Notes: generated from the letters alone by a model not told the origin. Shown: positions 42,539-56,185, counted from the first letter of the stretch. The stretch: DNA of 64,000 bases from Fratercula arctica (GCA_947846985.1 CANTUZ010000002.1:154313889-154377888), one strand, 5' to 3'. Numbers and translations are program-made.

Positions 42539-45500
42539 TGTATCACCTGCCTTTGGGAGCAAGACACTGCTGGCTGGGCTGTCCTCACTGCTCAGGCGAA
42601 AGGACAGAGGGATCTCCGGAAAAGGAGCCCTAAGCCCTGCAGATACAATGCCATGGTGATCAACAAGACCTACCTGATTACATCTGGCTTGGGGGTCCTG
42701 CTTGGGGGCCTCTATTTGTGCTCTCTGGATCCTTCAGTCTCTCTCCTCTGTTCTCCCTTTCCCACACTTGCCCTTTCCTGATGGATACATTGCAAGCAGC
42801 CTGCGGGAAGCAGTGCCTGTGCTTCTGGACAAAGGAACATCCTTCGGGAGGAAGTGTGCATCAAAGGCATCCAGGCGCTAGAAAGGAGCTCTGATTTTCC
42901 CTTTCCTTTATTCTTCCTGGGCAAAGGAACACAAGCCATGTAATGCTTCTGTTTCAGCTCTTGAGCTGCCCACCTGAAGTACAGAGCTGAGGGGCAAGTC
43001 TCCATTTCTTACAACGGAGTTGTTACCATGTAGCTCTTTCTTTCAGGAACAAGGTGATGCAAAAAGCCTTTGGGGAGATGCACAGCAGGAGCCCATGAGA
43101 GATCTTCCTCTGATGAGGCTCCTGCCCCCAATGCACAGGGAGGTGGACTCTGACCCCCGCCAGCAATGCTATACTCACCCCAGTGCCTCCTGTTTCCCCT
43201 CAGCAGGAGACAATGCCTCCAAAAAAGGTGAGTTTGTGCCTTGGTGAGAGGAAGCATCTCCCAGCTTTGCCAAGTGCTCAGGAGGAGGTTTGGCTCTGCA
43301 GAAAGATGGGCAGTCTCAGGGCATCCTGTGCAAGGTGGCAGCTCCTGCTCCTTGGGCCTGGAAGGGGATCCTTGTCCAAGCCTGGTGGAGCCCATCTTGA
43401 AGTCTGCTGGTTCAGAACACCCTGCTTGGCACGGATGGGTCAGAGACCACCCATAGTTCTGAGACTCCCAACTCTTTGAACGCTGTCACCTGAAAAGAAA
43501 AGATTTTCTTTCTTCCAGCTCCTGGCTGCTTTCTCAAAGCCTTTCCTTTCAGGAAGAGTCTTTTTCTCAAGGCGGGTGTACATATATCCTCCATGGAATC
43601 GCCGTCGGAGCTGTGTTCACAAGGCGCTATGCAATGGGCAGAGCAAAAGTGATATTCGAACAGAAACTGAAAGAAGAAAAAAAGACGAAGGGAGTTACGC
43701 AGATCAGGAAGCCTTGGTTGATCGAATGACACTTTTTCCCCTCCACTGAATTGTGTATGTAGGTGCGCTATTTGGTTGTGCTGAATCAGCCCCACCTAGG
43801 GCAGAGATGCTACCACCTACAGTAAAGAGATGTCCTCGAAACGAGGAAGACTTGGAACCCGTGCTAGTCTGTGTGCTCCTCAAAAAGCTGTTGTAGACCT
43901 CAGGGACATGCTTGCAAAAGGCAGTGCTGCTACATCTTCATGGCTTCTCCATCCTGAGCCTCCATGTGCTGCCATCACCCTGCCTGGTGGCAGTGGAATT
44001 TGTCTCCCAAATACAGAAAACCTCCACGCTCTGATGTGCCGCAGAGACATGGCTTCTGCTTTAAAGCTGTCACCCACCAGTTGTCCAGAAGCTGTGTGAA
44101 ACTTGCCGGGTTTCAACGCTGGAAATCAAGTTTGGTTCATCCATCTTTTTAAACCTTTTGGCAAATCACTGGCTGAGTAACTTCTTGGCTGCACCGGGCT
44201 GACTCCTGTGCTTAAATGAGCTGATTAATTTAAGATGGAGAACCAAAAAAATTTGAGGTTCAGACTGTAGGGTTTTTTCCCATATTGGGGGGAACCATTT
44301 CTTGCTTCCCTAGAACAAATTTGGGGTCCAGCCCTCCCTTTATGATGCTGCTGTGGCCCAGGCAAGGGTTAACATCTCAAAGTCACTCGCCCCACTGCCC
44401 ACCCTGCAAGAGGCTTAGCTTGCCCTTCCATTGTTTGGACTAAACCTTCCCAGATTTACTTACTTCCTTTTGATCTCTGGCAATGTTTGTTTATTAGCGC
44501 CAGTGGCCTGTGTTAACTCTGAGTAAGTCTTTGACTAAATCCCATTCTCTGCCTTTCCTCCTCCCTTCACGGGCTTGTGAGCTGATAAACTTCAGTGCTG
44601 GCTTTCAAACCCGGTGAGGTTAAACATGAACTTCTTTTACACCTGCCTGCTTTCCCAGCTAATGGACTCTGGTGGCTGCCAAGAGAGGAGTCCTTTTATG
44701 GCAAAGAGAAGGCTGCAAAGGTTGAATTCATTTCTGGTTCGCATGTTCAAGAAGTGGGGTTTTAACTCTTGGAGAGGAAAGGATTATTATAGTGAATTCC
44801 CTGCTGTCCTGAGGTCATCTGCTTAACCACAGCAGAGAAATAATAACAGGACAGGTATTAGCTGGTAAGTCACACAGTGTTACGTATAGGCCACCAAGCG
44901 CTATTTTATTATTCCCTTTTTTTCACAGTGCTTAAGTACCATTTTAGGACTCAGAGTTTAGTCAGCTTCAATCTAAAGTATGAAGAAGAAAGAAGATGAG
45001 AGCTGTTTGGGAAATGATAAGCACTTCCTATGGAAACATTTGCAACAGTTCTGTTTTTCCTTTAATCATGGGAAAGTTCCATTAAAAGAACAAAGTCTAC
45101 AAAAAAACCCAAAAGTCCCCATGTTTTTTCACATTTTTAATACTTGAAAATTTTTATTTTGCTATGGGTCTATCTCAGGGGAGAAGGTATAGAAAAACCC
45201 CCTATAACTATTTATGCCTTTTCATTTTAAGACACAAAAATAATTCCTTTTTCGTTTGTGTTGTTTAGTTACAGACATAAGCCCTGCTCTCAAGTTCCAT
45301 ACAGGTTATGTGCTCTATGTTAATATGATTATAAAATAAGACTACACAATAATAATTTTAAAGTAAAGAATCTTTGGATTTTTATTACTCCATTATTTTT
45401 TCTTCTAAAATGCTCTTCATCAGCAATGATTAATTCTTGAGTCATCAGTATGTAAGAGTCCTAAAACGTCTTTTGGTTGCTTAAATGTTCTTTTTACAGG

Positions 45501-48500
45501 ATTTACAAACCCATTGATTTTTAAAACTGCATTTCGAGGGTATATAGGCGTTCCAGCTGGGGCAATAACTCTGTTGTGGCAGGTCTGCACTTCTCTATGT
45601 CATAAAAGTGTCTTTGCCAAAAAGAACTCGCATTCAAACCAGAGGTGACTGACAGGTGGCAAAGAGGAAGGATTATAGAATATGAATTGCAGAGTGAATC
45701 CAAATTGCACTGAAAGGTTTTTAAAGCCCAGGGAAAGTTTGTGGTCATCTAGAACTGAATATACCATGACAGTCAGACGACATAATAACAGCCCTCCTTT
45801 TTCTTTCCTCTACGGTATTTTGTCTTCATATGTTTTGTAAAACTATAGCATTTGGGGGAAAGGGTTTTGCCTCATTTTGGCAATGATTGTCTGGGCAGTG
45901 CCCTTTGATCTCTTTTGATGCGGTGGTGAAAAGGCCTCCGCTGAAGGTTTCTGGGATGGTTTAAGGAACACTCACGCGGTCCCTCCCCGGCCCTGGCAGA
46001 GCAGCGCAGGACAGTAGATGCCTGCTTTTCTGCCCCTCCATTTCACAGCCCAGATTCCCTTCTCCATCCCAGACCCACAGCAGTTTCTTCGCCAGTGCCC
46101 CGTACCAACTCGGAGCAGCGGATGTACCATGCGGTTCTGCCAGGAAAGGCTACTGATGGGATCCGCAGGGATGCTAATGTTCCTGACTTCCACCGATCTC
46201 CACAAGCATCTGGGTCCTGGTCACCAAGCCTGCAAACCAGACTTCTCAGGACGTTTAGGCACTGAGAAGGAGAGCAGACTGCTATTTAACTTTAAAGATC
46301 AAAGCCTGACACTGTCCTCCTGTAAGCAGTTATCTCTGTCCATTTAGAAACTTCTCAGTTTCAAGAAGTCTCTGGTTTACAGAATCATGGCTTTCTCCAG
46401 CCCTTCCTGCAGCCAGCCTAATGCCGAGACGTGCACAGAAATATTCTGCAGAAGCCTGGAGACAGCTCATTGCTTACCACAAGCCTGGTGGCACCGTTTT
46501 CCAATAGGTCAATATTTCTTAGATTGTTACGATAACCAGTGACAAAAAACCTGTTTACATGGGAAACAGTATCGATGTAGCTAATGCAGCTGCAAAGCCC
46601 GAGTGCATTTCAGCGCAAATATGCATGTAGACAGAGTTTTTAGTAAACGTACACCCTATTTCCATAGCAGGTTTCTTTCAGAATAAGGCAGAGATTTGCC
46701 TTGTCTTTAACTAAGGGTTGTGAGTCACAGAAAGGTTTTGGTTCTCATTTCTGGATGGACAAACCCCAGGCTCTTGTATGTTCCAAATATCTTCCTTTAA
46801 ACATTTATTTGCTTGTTGCGGTGCCGGACGGCTTGTGCCCTTTGCCTGAGCAGTCAGCTAGTTCCCTTTGAAGCTGTTTACTAATTAAATCAGAACAAAG
46901 ATGGAATGAATGTTAAGCACCTTCAAACACTTGTGGCATGCTTCAGTCCCATGACTGTACTTCACAAGTTATGTGAAGTAATGTAACATCTATACATTTC
47001 GGAATACACCACATAGTGATTCCTTTAATGGATTCTCCTTTTTAAACAGGTTAAGGAAAAAAAAAAAAATCCGGCTTGTTTCATAGCCTGTTTTTCACAT
47101 CTGCAACTGTTACGGTAGGAGAGGTGCAGAGTCTGTTGGGTCTGGCAGAGCAGCGAGATCCAGCATGGCAGATCCCAGCTCCAGCTGTGGCTTTAGGAAA
47201 GTTACTGGCACCACTCCTTTTCCTTATCTGCCAAGCATAGGCCAGTACCTAGAGACACGAGTGCGAACCAAAACCCCAGCTACAAGCGCTGCCAGCTTCA
47301 GGGGTGTCCAAGTTCTGAATAACGCTTATTTTTAGGATCTGGGGTAAAGTTGCTTTCTCACTCATTCGGGTGTGACGCACTTGTGCTGATCTCAATAGCT
47401 GGAGATCTTTTTAATTAAAGAACAATGATAAAAAGCCACATAAAATAGGTTGCATCAAAGCATCATCATAGTACAAATGCTAATTATTATAATTATAAAA
47501 GATTGCTCACGTTTATTTTCTAGGTGGGAAGGCACACCAGCTGACTGGGTTTCAACGTGTGGCTTTTTCAGCAAAATTTTAAGGAGTCAGATGTCTTGCC
47601 TAGGAGTTGTTGTTCCTTGCAAGCTGCATAGCTATGCTCAGTCTCTCACTTAATGCAAACACCTCACTCAGTGCATAAAAATTGACATAAGGGACTTTCT
47701 TCAAGCAAGTTCCGGTCTTAACTGACAGCACAGACTTTCTTCGATCTTCTTGTCTCAGGGACACTTGGCTTCTCCCTCTTCCAGACTCGTGAATGCTACT
47801 ATCTCCGGGCAGGTAATGGAAGTGCTGTTAGCACAGACAGCGTCCTAGAGGTCTGCTGGCTTTTTTTGCAGCGAGTTGTGTAACCACCTCTACTTAACTA
47901 TCCATCCCCTTGGGATTATGTCAGGATTTCAGGGTTTGGTCCCTTCCAGAGGAATAATAGGCCCAACATGATCTGGTCCTGCCATTAGCTCTGTGTGGAA
48001 GCTGGCATATGATGTGCAATAGCTGCAGCCTCCTTTTCCCCACAAAAAGGCTGATGAGGAGACTTTCTGGGAGAGCAAATCTGGAGCCATAGCAGGCACA
48101 CTGTTTGGTTACTCCAAATAAATTACCGAGGGGAGCTTTGTCAGAAAGCTGAGAAGATGTACAGCCCTAGGAACCTTGGTCTGGTGAAATGGCCAAGGTG
48201 GAGAGAAGGACCCGTGACAAGCTGGAGATGGTCAGCAGAAAATCACAGGGGGAAAGCGCATAGGAAAAGCACAATCTGATCAGGGCACAAGAAGAACCAC
48301 TTCTTGGTCTGACCGCTCTTTCAAAGTCTGTGACCAACATTTTGTTCAAACTGACAAAAATTATGTTAATCTATACTTTTGGTGAGGTCCCAACACCCAC
48401 CTTAAAAGTCAAGACTGCAGTCCTCATCTCAATATAAACAAACTTTGGGAGAGGGCTAAAACCATCTTATTAGGTCCAAGCAAATGAAACAAAGCAATTT

Positions 48501-48854
48501 TGCATTATTCTCAATTAAAAATAATTAAAGGCTGTTAAAAATCCTGTCTAAAGATGATGTGTTTTCTGAATAAAACCCCCTAAATTAAATGGTTCCAGAG
48601 TGGGGGGTTGTTATTTAAGCTAAAGCAGTTCAGTGGGTTAGACACTGAAAGGAGTAAGTAAGAAAGGAGTTGCTAACCCCAATTTATGGGGTTTTTTTGG
48701 TTAAAAAAACCCCAACAACAAACCCGCAAAAATACACATTTGGCTGAATTTTTTATTTCTCTTTCCTTCTGAGGCTGGTGAATGTAGGGGAATGGAGATG
48801 GGTAAGACAACTAGATTGGTGTCAGTTGAATGTTAAAGCTCTTGAGTATTTGCA
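42539..48854. other. Unassigned non-coding sequence
   Basis: In 6.3 kb no exon, RNA gene or transposon was recognised. A 42-codon hydrophobic frame starts at 42653 (+). Frames up to 128 codons at 43009-43395 and 43412-43795 (-) have no familiar domain. AT-rich patches occur at 45110-45420. A weak MIR-like phrase at about 47185-47225 was rejected. Confidence 0.4.
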
Positions 48855-49035
48855 TGATCACAAGATAAATCAAGTTGGAGGGGACCTCAGGAAATGTCTA
48901 GTCCAGAACCTTGCTCAAAGCAGAGGGAGCTCTGAGGTCAGATCGGGCTGCTCGGGGCTTTATTTGGCTAGTTTTTGAAAGCCTTCTAGAGTGGAGACCC
49001 TGTTCTTTCTAGATTGATGAGGTTTTGGCTACTCC
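48855..49035 (-). mobile_element. Old CR1 LINE 3' UTR fragment, minus strand
   Basis: The run 'atcaagttggaggggacctc', then 'gtccagaaccttgctcaaag' and 'agcagagggagctctgaggt', then 'gatcgggctgctcggggctt' and 'agccttctagagtggagacc' follows the antisense CR1 3' end: 'ttgg-agggacctc', 'ccaacc-ctgctcaa', 'gccaggttgctcaggg' and 'gagtctcca-ggatggagact'. The terminal octamers have decayed to 'gatcacaag'. No coding frame remains. Confidence 0.7.
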
Positions 49036-49784
49036 ATGAGAGCTCATGAGGTGATGAGTGCAATTGTTTTCATCTGGAAGCACCAAGAGAGGGCTGTAGA
49101 GTTGCCCCACTTCTATTCTTTGCCCACAGCGGTCGGGGTCAGACGTCCTACTGTATGTAAAGGTCTATCTGTCTGGGGAAAAGTAAAAAGGGTTTTGTTT
49201 AGTCTTTCCGTTCAACAACTGGTTTTCCTGGCACAAAATCAATATCATACAGTTTGTCTAGATCCAGGTATGGCACCACATTTCAGATCACCCAAAGCTG
49301 AGGGCAGTGATTTCAGAGGCGAAACTGAGGCAACGGGCACATCTGATGAGACAGAAAGAGAAAAACCATTTTGGGTGCAGATCACTAGCAATATCTGGTA
49401 TCTTGGTGTTACGGTGTTTCCTTTCCTGCACTGAAAATGAAGGCACACAGCTATTTTTCCATAGGCTTACCTATTGTCTCCAGGATTCAAAGCTGTACAG
49501 CAAAATTCCTTTTATCTTTTAAGCAGCAGATTTTCACTATGATAAAAGATGCATTTTCTTTTTCTGCCTATTGAAGGGAAAGCTGAGCACATATTTCCAT
49601 TCTTTATTTTCCACACTACTGCTTTAATGCAACTTCCTCTTAATATAGGCAAAGCAAGAGAAAACCACTACGGAAAAGCTCAGATGATTCCATGAGTAGC
49701 AAAGCCAAGGAAGTTTCATTTCCTATAGATTTGTATCTTGAGGTTGAATTTTTGTGTGATCTCTCTGGTGTCTAATGACAGCTG
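49036..49784. other. Unassigned spacer between two CR1 relics
   Basis: A 132-codon frame (49036-49434, +) has no recognisable domain. A short phrase, 'gaaactgaggcaacgggcac', near 49320 resembles a MIR box but lacks its partners. Nothing else is recognised. Confidence 0.4.
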
Positions 49785-50290
49785 AATCACAGCATGATTT
49801 AGGCGGCAAGGATCCCCCTAAGGTGTTTAATCCAGCATCATGGTCAGAGCAGGGCTAAGTCGGGAGTTAGGTCAGGTTCCTTGGCATCTTGTTCAGCCAA
49901 GTTTGGAAATCTCCAAGGTCGGACAATGCCCACAGTCTCAGGGGTCTTGCTCCAGCACTGAACCCCTCTGAAGCTGAAACTATTTTCTTTTATGCAGCTG
50001 GAATAGTCCCCCCTGCAAGTTGCAATTGTTTCATTATGTCCTTTCATTGTGCATCTCTCAGAAGAGGGTGGGTCCATTTTCTCTGTTTTCCTTCCATCAA
50101 GCAGTAGAAAACAGCAACTTAATCCCCTTGCCCTTAACTTTCTCCTCTCCAGGTTGAACAAAGGCATCTGTCCTAACCTCTCCTTGTACTGTGAGCTTCA
50201 GTGCCCTCACCATCTTAGTGCCCTTCCCCTGGACGCCTTCCAGTTTATCTGCCTCTTATAACGGGATTGTGGTCCCAAAACAAGACACAA
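49785..50290 (-). mobile_element. Old CR1 LINE, minus strand
   Basis: The element starts with 'gaatcacagcatgatttagg', the reverse of the CR1 terminus. It continues with 'gtttggaaatctccaaggtc' and 'ttgctccagcactgaa' and then the C-terminal ORF2 region. The minus frame at 49844-50167 keeps 'LFNLERRKLRARGL', the counterpart of '[13 protein letters not shown]' in better copies, and upstream the phrase 'EGVQGKGTKMVRALK' is readable. Several frameshifts are present. It is independent of the relic at 48855, because both retain the 3' end. Confidence 0.8.
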
Positions 50291-53200
50291 TATACATTTT
50301 TTATTTATGGGATTTTTGTTCTTCTTTCTCATCCTCCAATTTGCATAACTTTTGTGTCTTTGAGTCTTCCACCTCCCTATTGATGTATTTATTCATTATT
50401 AAACTGATAATAGGTTTTAAAGTTATTGCTGGGAAGGAAAGGCCAGCATATAGGTGCCCCCAGTCTTACACAGTGTGCCTACAAAGGTCTCATGTTCTTG
50501 GGAAAGAAGGCTAAAAGAAAACTCCAGCAATGATAACGTACTGATCTGATGTGGAAAGACAGAGGAAAACCCAGTGCGGACTGGCCAGATATCCTTCCAG
50601 ATCAGTTTGTCTCTGTAGAAGAGGTTACTTTTCTGAGGAATTTGTTATGGTTTCCTGCTGGCATTCACTGACCTCTCAGACAGAATTATTTCTTCTAAAA
50701 TCAGCTGGGTCAATCTAGACACAGAGCTGAGGCTGTTTCATCTATCCTGGTGGACCCTACTTTATGCAAATGCAGAAGTCCCGGTAGAATATCAGCAGAT
50801 GTTTTGGGGGATGCCCTGCTTGGCATTCACCTCTGTTTGAAGATACTGAGCCTGAAGACCTGCCCCATAATCTCATCTCCAGCTGATCTGAGAGGGTGGA
50901 GGGAGGCAGCTGAAGACACAAGTCGTTGCCCTGCACATGGGGAATCACAAAGGGTGTGCCTCTACAATCTTGTATGATAAGGCTTTTTATGTCAGCACAA
51001 ATGAGAATTATACTAGTGAAAAAGTGTTTTACACCAGAATAAGATGAGTTCTTTTCAAGGAGCATATTTCTGGCATAGAAAAAGAGGTGCAGGTTATACG
51101 TGCAAACCTCGTTTTTCGCCTGTGTAGCTCGGTGGAGTGTTCTGCAGGGGTTAAAGCACAGCTATTTGGAAATCAGTTTGGCTTGATACTCTTGCCAGCT
51201 CGGTTATGTCTGTCACACACTGCAGCCCAGCACACCCCTGACTGATGCTTTCCAAAGTCTGCATTGGAGATATGGCCTCAACAGAACTATTATAAATAAT
51301 TTTGCACTAGTGTAGCTGTATTGATTCTTGGAGGGTCGATGATTCTGCTTTGCTTGTATGATTAGAGCTAAACTGGCAAACCTTCCTGAGAAGTCATCTC
51401 CATTCGGTGGTAACTCATTTTCAGTTTCTTAGAGGTTATCGTGAACATGGAAAACACCCGACAAATGGATTGTTCCCGCAGAAGCAATGAATGCAGATTG
51501 AATCACCCTTGAGTACGGATAAGTTTTCAGACAGCAACACAGCACCATGCCTGTCTTATATTAGTTTTGCATATTTATAAGCTAGTGAGTGTTACACATT
51601 TGACATGACAAGTCGTTGCTCAGGTTCCAAGGGCTCTTTTGAAGACAAACAGGCACTTTCAGAAAATGCACAGAACACCCTGTTTAGAGGAAGCTGGAGA
51701 CTCAAGTTGGAAATACATATTTCAAGGAACTAAAGCCAGGACTTTTTCTCCTTTAAATTACTGGGTTTGAGTTTATTTATTTTTGGGTTTGTCTCTTTCC
51801 CATGCCATTTTATGTCTTTTCTATATGCAAACCTCTGTTATTCTGTCCTCCAGTCCTCATCCAACAGTCAGCATCTGAAGGAGTACCCTAAGATGGCAAC
51901 AGATAGTGAAGTTGACCCTTTAGAGGGTCTTCAGATAATACAATGGTTTTACATCAAGCTGTGGGTTTTATTTTCCACAGAGCATGCAGAAATTAGCATG
52001 AACTCTTCCCATTTTCCAATGCTCTGTACATATTTATTTCCATTTTTTCCTTGAAGTTTAGAAGGTAGAGCCCTCTAAGGCAAATATTCTCTTTTCCTAC
52101 ATATGGAGTCTGATCCAAATCACAAAGCCTCTCTCTTTACCAAGCAGACTTTTTTCTTTGCTGCTTGGTCTCACAGATTGTCTTCTGTTAAGCAACTGAG
52201 TCATCTGGTTCCTCTCTACCTCCCAAACTTCCTTTGGTGCCGAGTACTCTTCCTTCCTAAGTTCAAGTCTGTGTTTTTCTGCTTGGGGACTTTTCCACTT
52301 TTCAGCCCTTCCTTCTTTTGGGCTGTCTGTATAGGGTGTCTTTTCCTATTCAAGAACTTGCTTTTCTTGCCTACCATTCAGGAAGAGCCCTGTCATAAAG
52401 AAATGACTCCTCCTTTCTTTTGTGTAACTTCTTCTGGACAGGAGACAACACGTGCTGAAGGACCTGGCAGACAGTGGGTTTATCCTACATGGAGCATTTC
52501 AGAGAATTTTGGTGTCATTTAACAAACCACCAGAGTCAGATGTCCCAAGCTGTCTTATGAAGCTGTTTCATATGCATCTACTTACACGCGTATACATACA
52601 ATAGTATAGAGTGCCCAGTGTCAAATTAAACACCAGCGACCTAAATCCCGATGAAATCTAGAAGATTTCAGTGGTAGCCAGCAGCTATTTGTTTCCCTCT
52701 GGTCATACCTCCCAGCAAGGAGAAAGAACTGTTGATGAACTTTTTATCTATTAAGGCTGTGTCTCCAGCAGTGTAGTAGAAACTATTATGCTCCAGCTTT
52801 ACGGATTCTCACTTTCAGTTGTTAACAAGGGGCAAAACCAGGCCAGGTTTGAGACAAAGCAATTGTAATGATTCAGATCCATCTGCCCACCAGCAGGGCT
52901 GCTGCATCATCTGTGGTTGGATTAGCACCTTAGCATCATCCCATATCACATATAAAACTAACACTGTAGAATACTACAGTGCCTGCACTGTACACTCATG
53001 TTTCACCACCTTCACACCCACTTACTGGAAAAAAATTTAGAAGTTAAGGCTGTATCTTCATGGCTCAGAAAAGGAGTTTTTCTGAAGCAGAAATGAAATG
53101 TGCAGCGAGAAGCCACTAGGTCCCATAGGTTCATGCCAGTCACAGTTCTAAGTACAGCTCTGCCATGCAGCTGAGAAGACCTATTGTGTCAGCACTGCAT

Positions 53201-56151
53201 TGCCCTGTTGTTAGCTTTCAGGAGATAACTAATGTGCCTTAATTAATCCCTGTGTGAAAAACATACTTTGTAGGCAATACAGACAAGGCCAAAACGGCAA
53301 GCAAGTTATTGGGAGCTGCAGCTTCGTGACTTGATTTACCTTAGGGAGATATTGTCTGCATAAGGAGGCCGACACAAACGGTGCTCTTTGGTCAGAACTG
53401 ATTTACTGGAAGAGATGATAACCTGATCTTACCTCAAGAAAAAACATCTTCATAAGTAGAAAAATACTATGGAAAATTGCAATTAACCAGGAAGACATGA
53501 TAGATCATGCAGAATGGCAATGAACAGAAGGGATGCCACAGTGTGACAAAGGGACAGTGAGGTCAGGTGTACTGTTCTGTATTATCTAGGCATGATTTCT
53601 GGATGCACTATAAGTAGTGTCGCAATTTTTTTCCTCTTTTTTTCTTTGAAAAGTGAAAGCAAGCAAAGGAAATGGAATGAAATGAGAAAAGCAACTGTGA
53701 TTCCGTGACATAGACAGGAGTTTAAGAGCAGAGATAATTCTAAGGAGCAAGGTCTAACACAGGGAAATCAAACTCTCAGCTCAGGTAAAGCCAACACCTG
53801 GATTCCTCTGAAACGTTCAGACCAGGTCTGTGCTGGAAGGTAATGCCAAGTAGAGTATTTGTCACAGAGCTCTCTCGGCTTTGGCTGGTGTTTTAGCCCT
53901 CTCCTTTTTGTCCTCTGTTTTAATGGAGCACCTTTCATTCTGCTGGAGTTAGCACAGCCATGTCCGTCCAAATCTATCAAAGTTGATCCAGCAAAAATTA
54001 GTGGCTTTAGCCTGGCCTCAGATTACACCCCCTCATCCTCTTTACTTTCTAGGATGATGAAGCCTCCTGGTTGTAAAGTCAGATATGAGATTTCAAATGG
54101 GAACAAGGGCTGGTTCCAGAATTTCCTCTCTAGAAAAGTACACTTTTCACTGCTGCAAGAGGAGGGCTTACTGCATGCACCGTGAAGTGGCTTCTCCCAG
54201 CTCTGGAAGCAAGGACAGACTCCAGCAGTTTGCAGAAGTTCATGGATATTTGTCTTGCACTGATAAGGCCTGGAGACTACACTCTTGGGTCACTTTCGTG
54301 CTAAAAGGTAGAAAACAGTAGTGCGAATACCTTCACATTGTAATCCTTACCTAGCCGGTTTCAACCCTGACTTTTGGAGGGAGAGGTGGGGTTTATTTAC
54401 ACATCCTACTTGGTTTACCACTAAAATGGGCATCAAATAGATTAGGTAGGAGCTAATGAGTATTTTAAGTTAGTGGAAATCTTTGCAGAGCCTCCAATGG
54501 GTTCTGCATCAGACTTCAACTGAATTTCTTCTTGTTAACTGGTAGATAGCTCTGTGGATGAGAGTCCCATGTTTTAGGGACAGGACCGATGTGCTCGGGC
54601 AGACTCCAACAGCTGCTCCAAAAAGCCAACCTGAATAAGCCCATTTACATAAACCACCCACGAGCAATTGGGTGGTTGCAGCCACTTGTAACTTTGACCA
54701 TGTTTTCCCAGTTTTAGTCACTGCAGCCTGTTCCAGTTACGTGCGAAAACCTCTGCTCCTCAGAGGAGATCTTTGTGGGTGAGCAGGAAGGCCGTGTCAT
54801 ATTACTAGGAGAAAAGTAGTATTTTTACTCTACTGGAGGGACGGGAGATGTATGGGCATTTCAGGAAGAACAGTGGCCTGTATCCGCAAAGATATTTAGG
54901 TACTTGATTCCTGTTGATCTTCTCATGATCCAGGTAGCACGTAAATACCTGGAACAATCCGGCCAGAGATAAGCTGGTTTCTTTATGGAACTGTACTGAA
55001 TGTTAAACATAGCAATGACTCAAATGCTGAAAGGAAAGTTGGAGAGCAAAAAAGCCACGTGATTATTTGGGGCCATGAGAAAAGGCCTGAAGGACAGCCA
55101 AGCAAGAACTGCTCCACGAGATCTGAAGGCATTCTGTGCTGGCAGTTCATCGATGAAGGTTGCTCATTATTTGCTTATTTTGAACATGTTGTTTGCTGAA
55201 GGCCAAAGCCTGTCAGATCTTAGGAAGGCTCTTTTTCAAGAGCTTTTGTTGCTTCAGCAAACAGGTCATGAGTCCAACCCACCCGCTCCACAAACAAACA
55301 TTTCTCCAAATTATCAGGGGAACGGAGTTCATTTGACAGAGATGTCAGTTTTGTAGAGACGGATGGCTTAGGGTGTGGGGGTTTTATTGTGTGTGTCCAA
55401 GTCTTTGCCCTCCACTCCTCAACTTTCTCCTCATGCATTCTGTATAATGACTCTGTGTGTGTGTGTTGATTTCTTTCCTTTTGGAGCTGCTTACCTCCCT
55501 AATTATACTCACTAAGTATTCAGTACTTCATCTGGCTGCGTTCCCAGAACAAAGGCTATCGCTGAATACAAATAACTGAATTAAAATAACGTTGGCTTAT
55601 AATCGGAGGAAGGCCCTGTGTTGCTTAAGAAGTTTGAGATATCACTAAGCAGAAAGGTAATTCTACCTGCTCACATGCAAATCGGATGCTTGTCTGCTCT
55701 CCAAACCAGCCTCCATACTCGCGTATCTGCAACATCACTTCTCTTGGTAAGTTTTATAGAGGACTAAAGGGAGATGACAGCACCAATTAAAGTAGTACAT
55801 TGGGACAAGGAGGAACTGTAAGTGGGCAAGAGCTTTTTTCAGAGGCAGAAGAATAACTCGCAGAATGTCTGAGTTTGAGTAGAGGTGCTCAAATTGTTAA
55901 AATGAACGTAGGGCAGGAATTACTTATAGATGGTATCTAAAAGATATTTTAGTGGAAGTGTGCCTCAGAAATGCTGTCTTATTCTTGCTGTTCAAGAAAC
56001 CAGTTTGGTTCTGAGGAAGAACTGGGAAGAAGAGTGGCTGAGAGCAGCTTTCGGAGGAAGTCAAATAGATTGCTCTTCCAAGAGAAGGGAACACAGAAGT
56101 GACATGCGCAAAGAAGCAGAGATCTCATCTCTGCACCGATGATTAATTCAG
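50291..56151. other. AT-richer non-coding sequence
   Basis: No gene or named repeat recognised over 5.9 kb. It contains an octamer ATGCAAAT at 50764-50771, a perfect 9-bp hairpin at 54652-54677, a 67-codon frame with a signal-peptide-like start at 55153, and a short (tg)n run at about 55453-55467. The longest frame is 139 codons at 52103-52522 (+), hydrophobic and without known similarity. Confidence 0.4.
54652..54677. repeat. Perfect 9-bp hairpin, 8-nt loop
   Basis: aaccaccca at 54652-54660 is followed by an 8-nt loop and its exact reverse complement tgggtggtt at 54669-54677. A short inverted repeat without evident function. Confidence 0.9.
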
Positions 56152-56154
56152 AAA

Positions 56155-56185
<31 letters not shown>
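56152..56185 (+). repeat. Poly(A) tract with one G
   Basis: About 22 A, one G and 11 further A. No polyadenylation signal or gene copy upstream. Confidence 0.95.

Noticed and set aside
47185..47225. MIR-like phrase near 'ggaaagttactggcacc'
   Set aside because: Match is short and gapped and lacks the following boxes.
49305..49335. MIR-like box 'gaaactgaggca'
   Set aside because: A single 12-bp match without the neighbouring boxes is not enough.
55153..55353. Parathyroid-hormone-related peptide-like sequence ('SLSDLRKALF')
   Set aside because: Only a few residues resemble that family. The conserved receptor-binding N-terminus and basic cleavage sites are absent.
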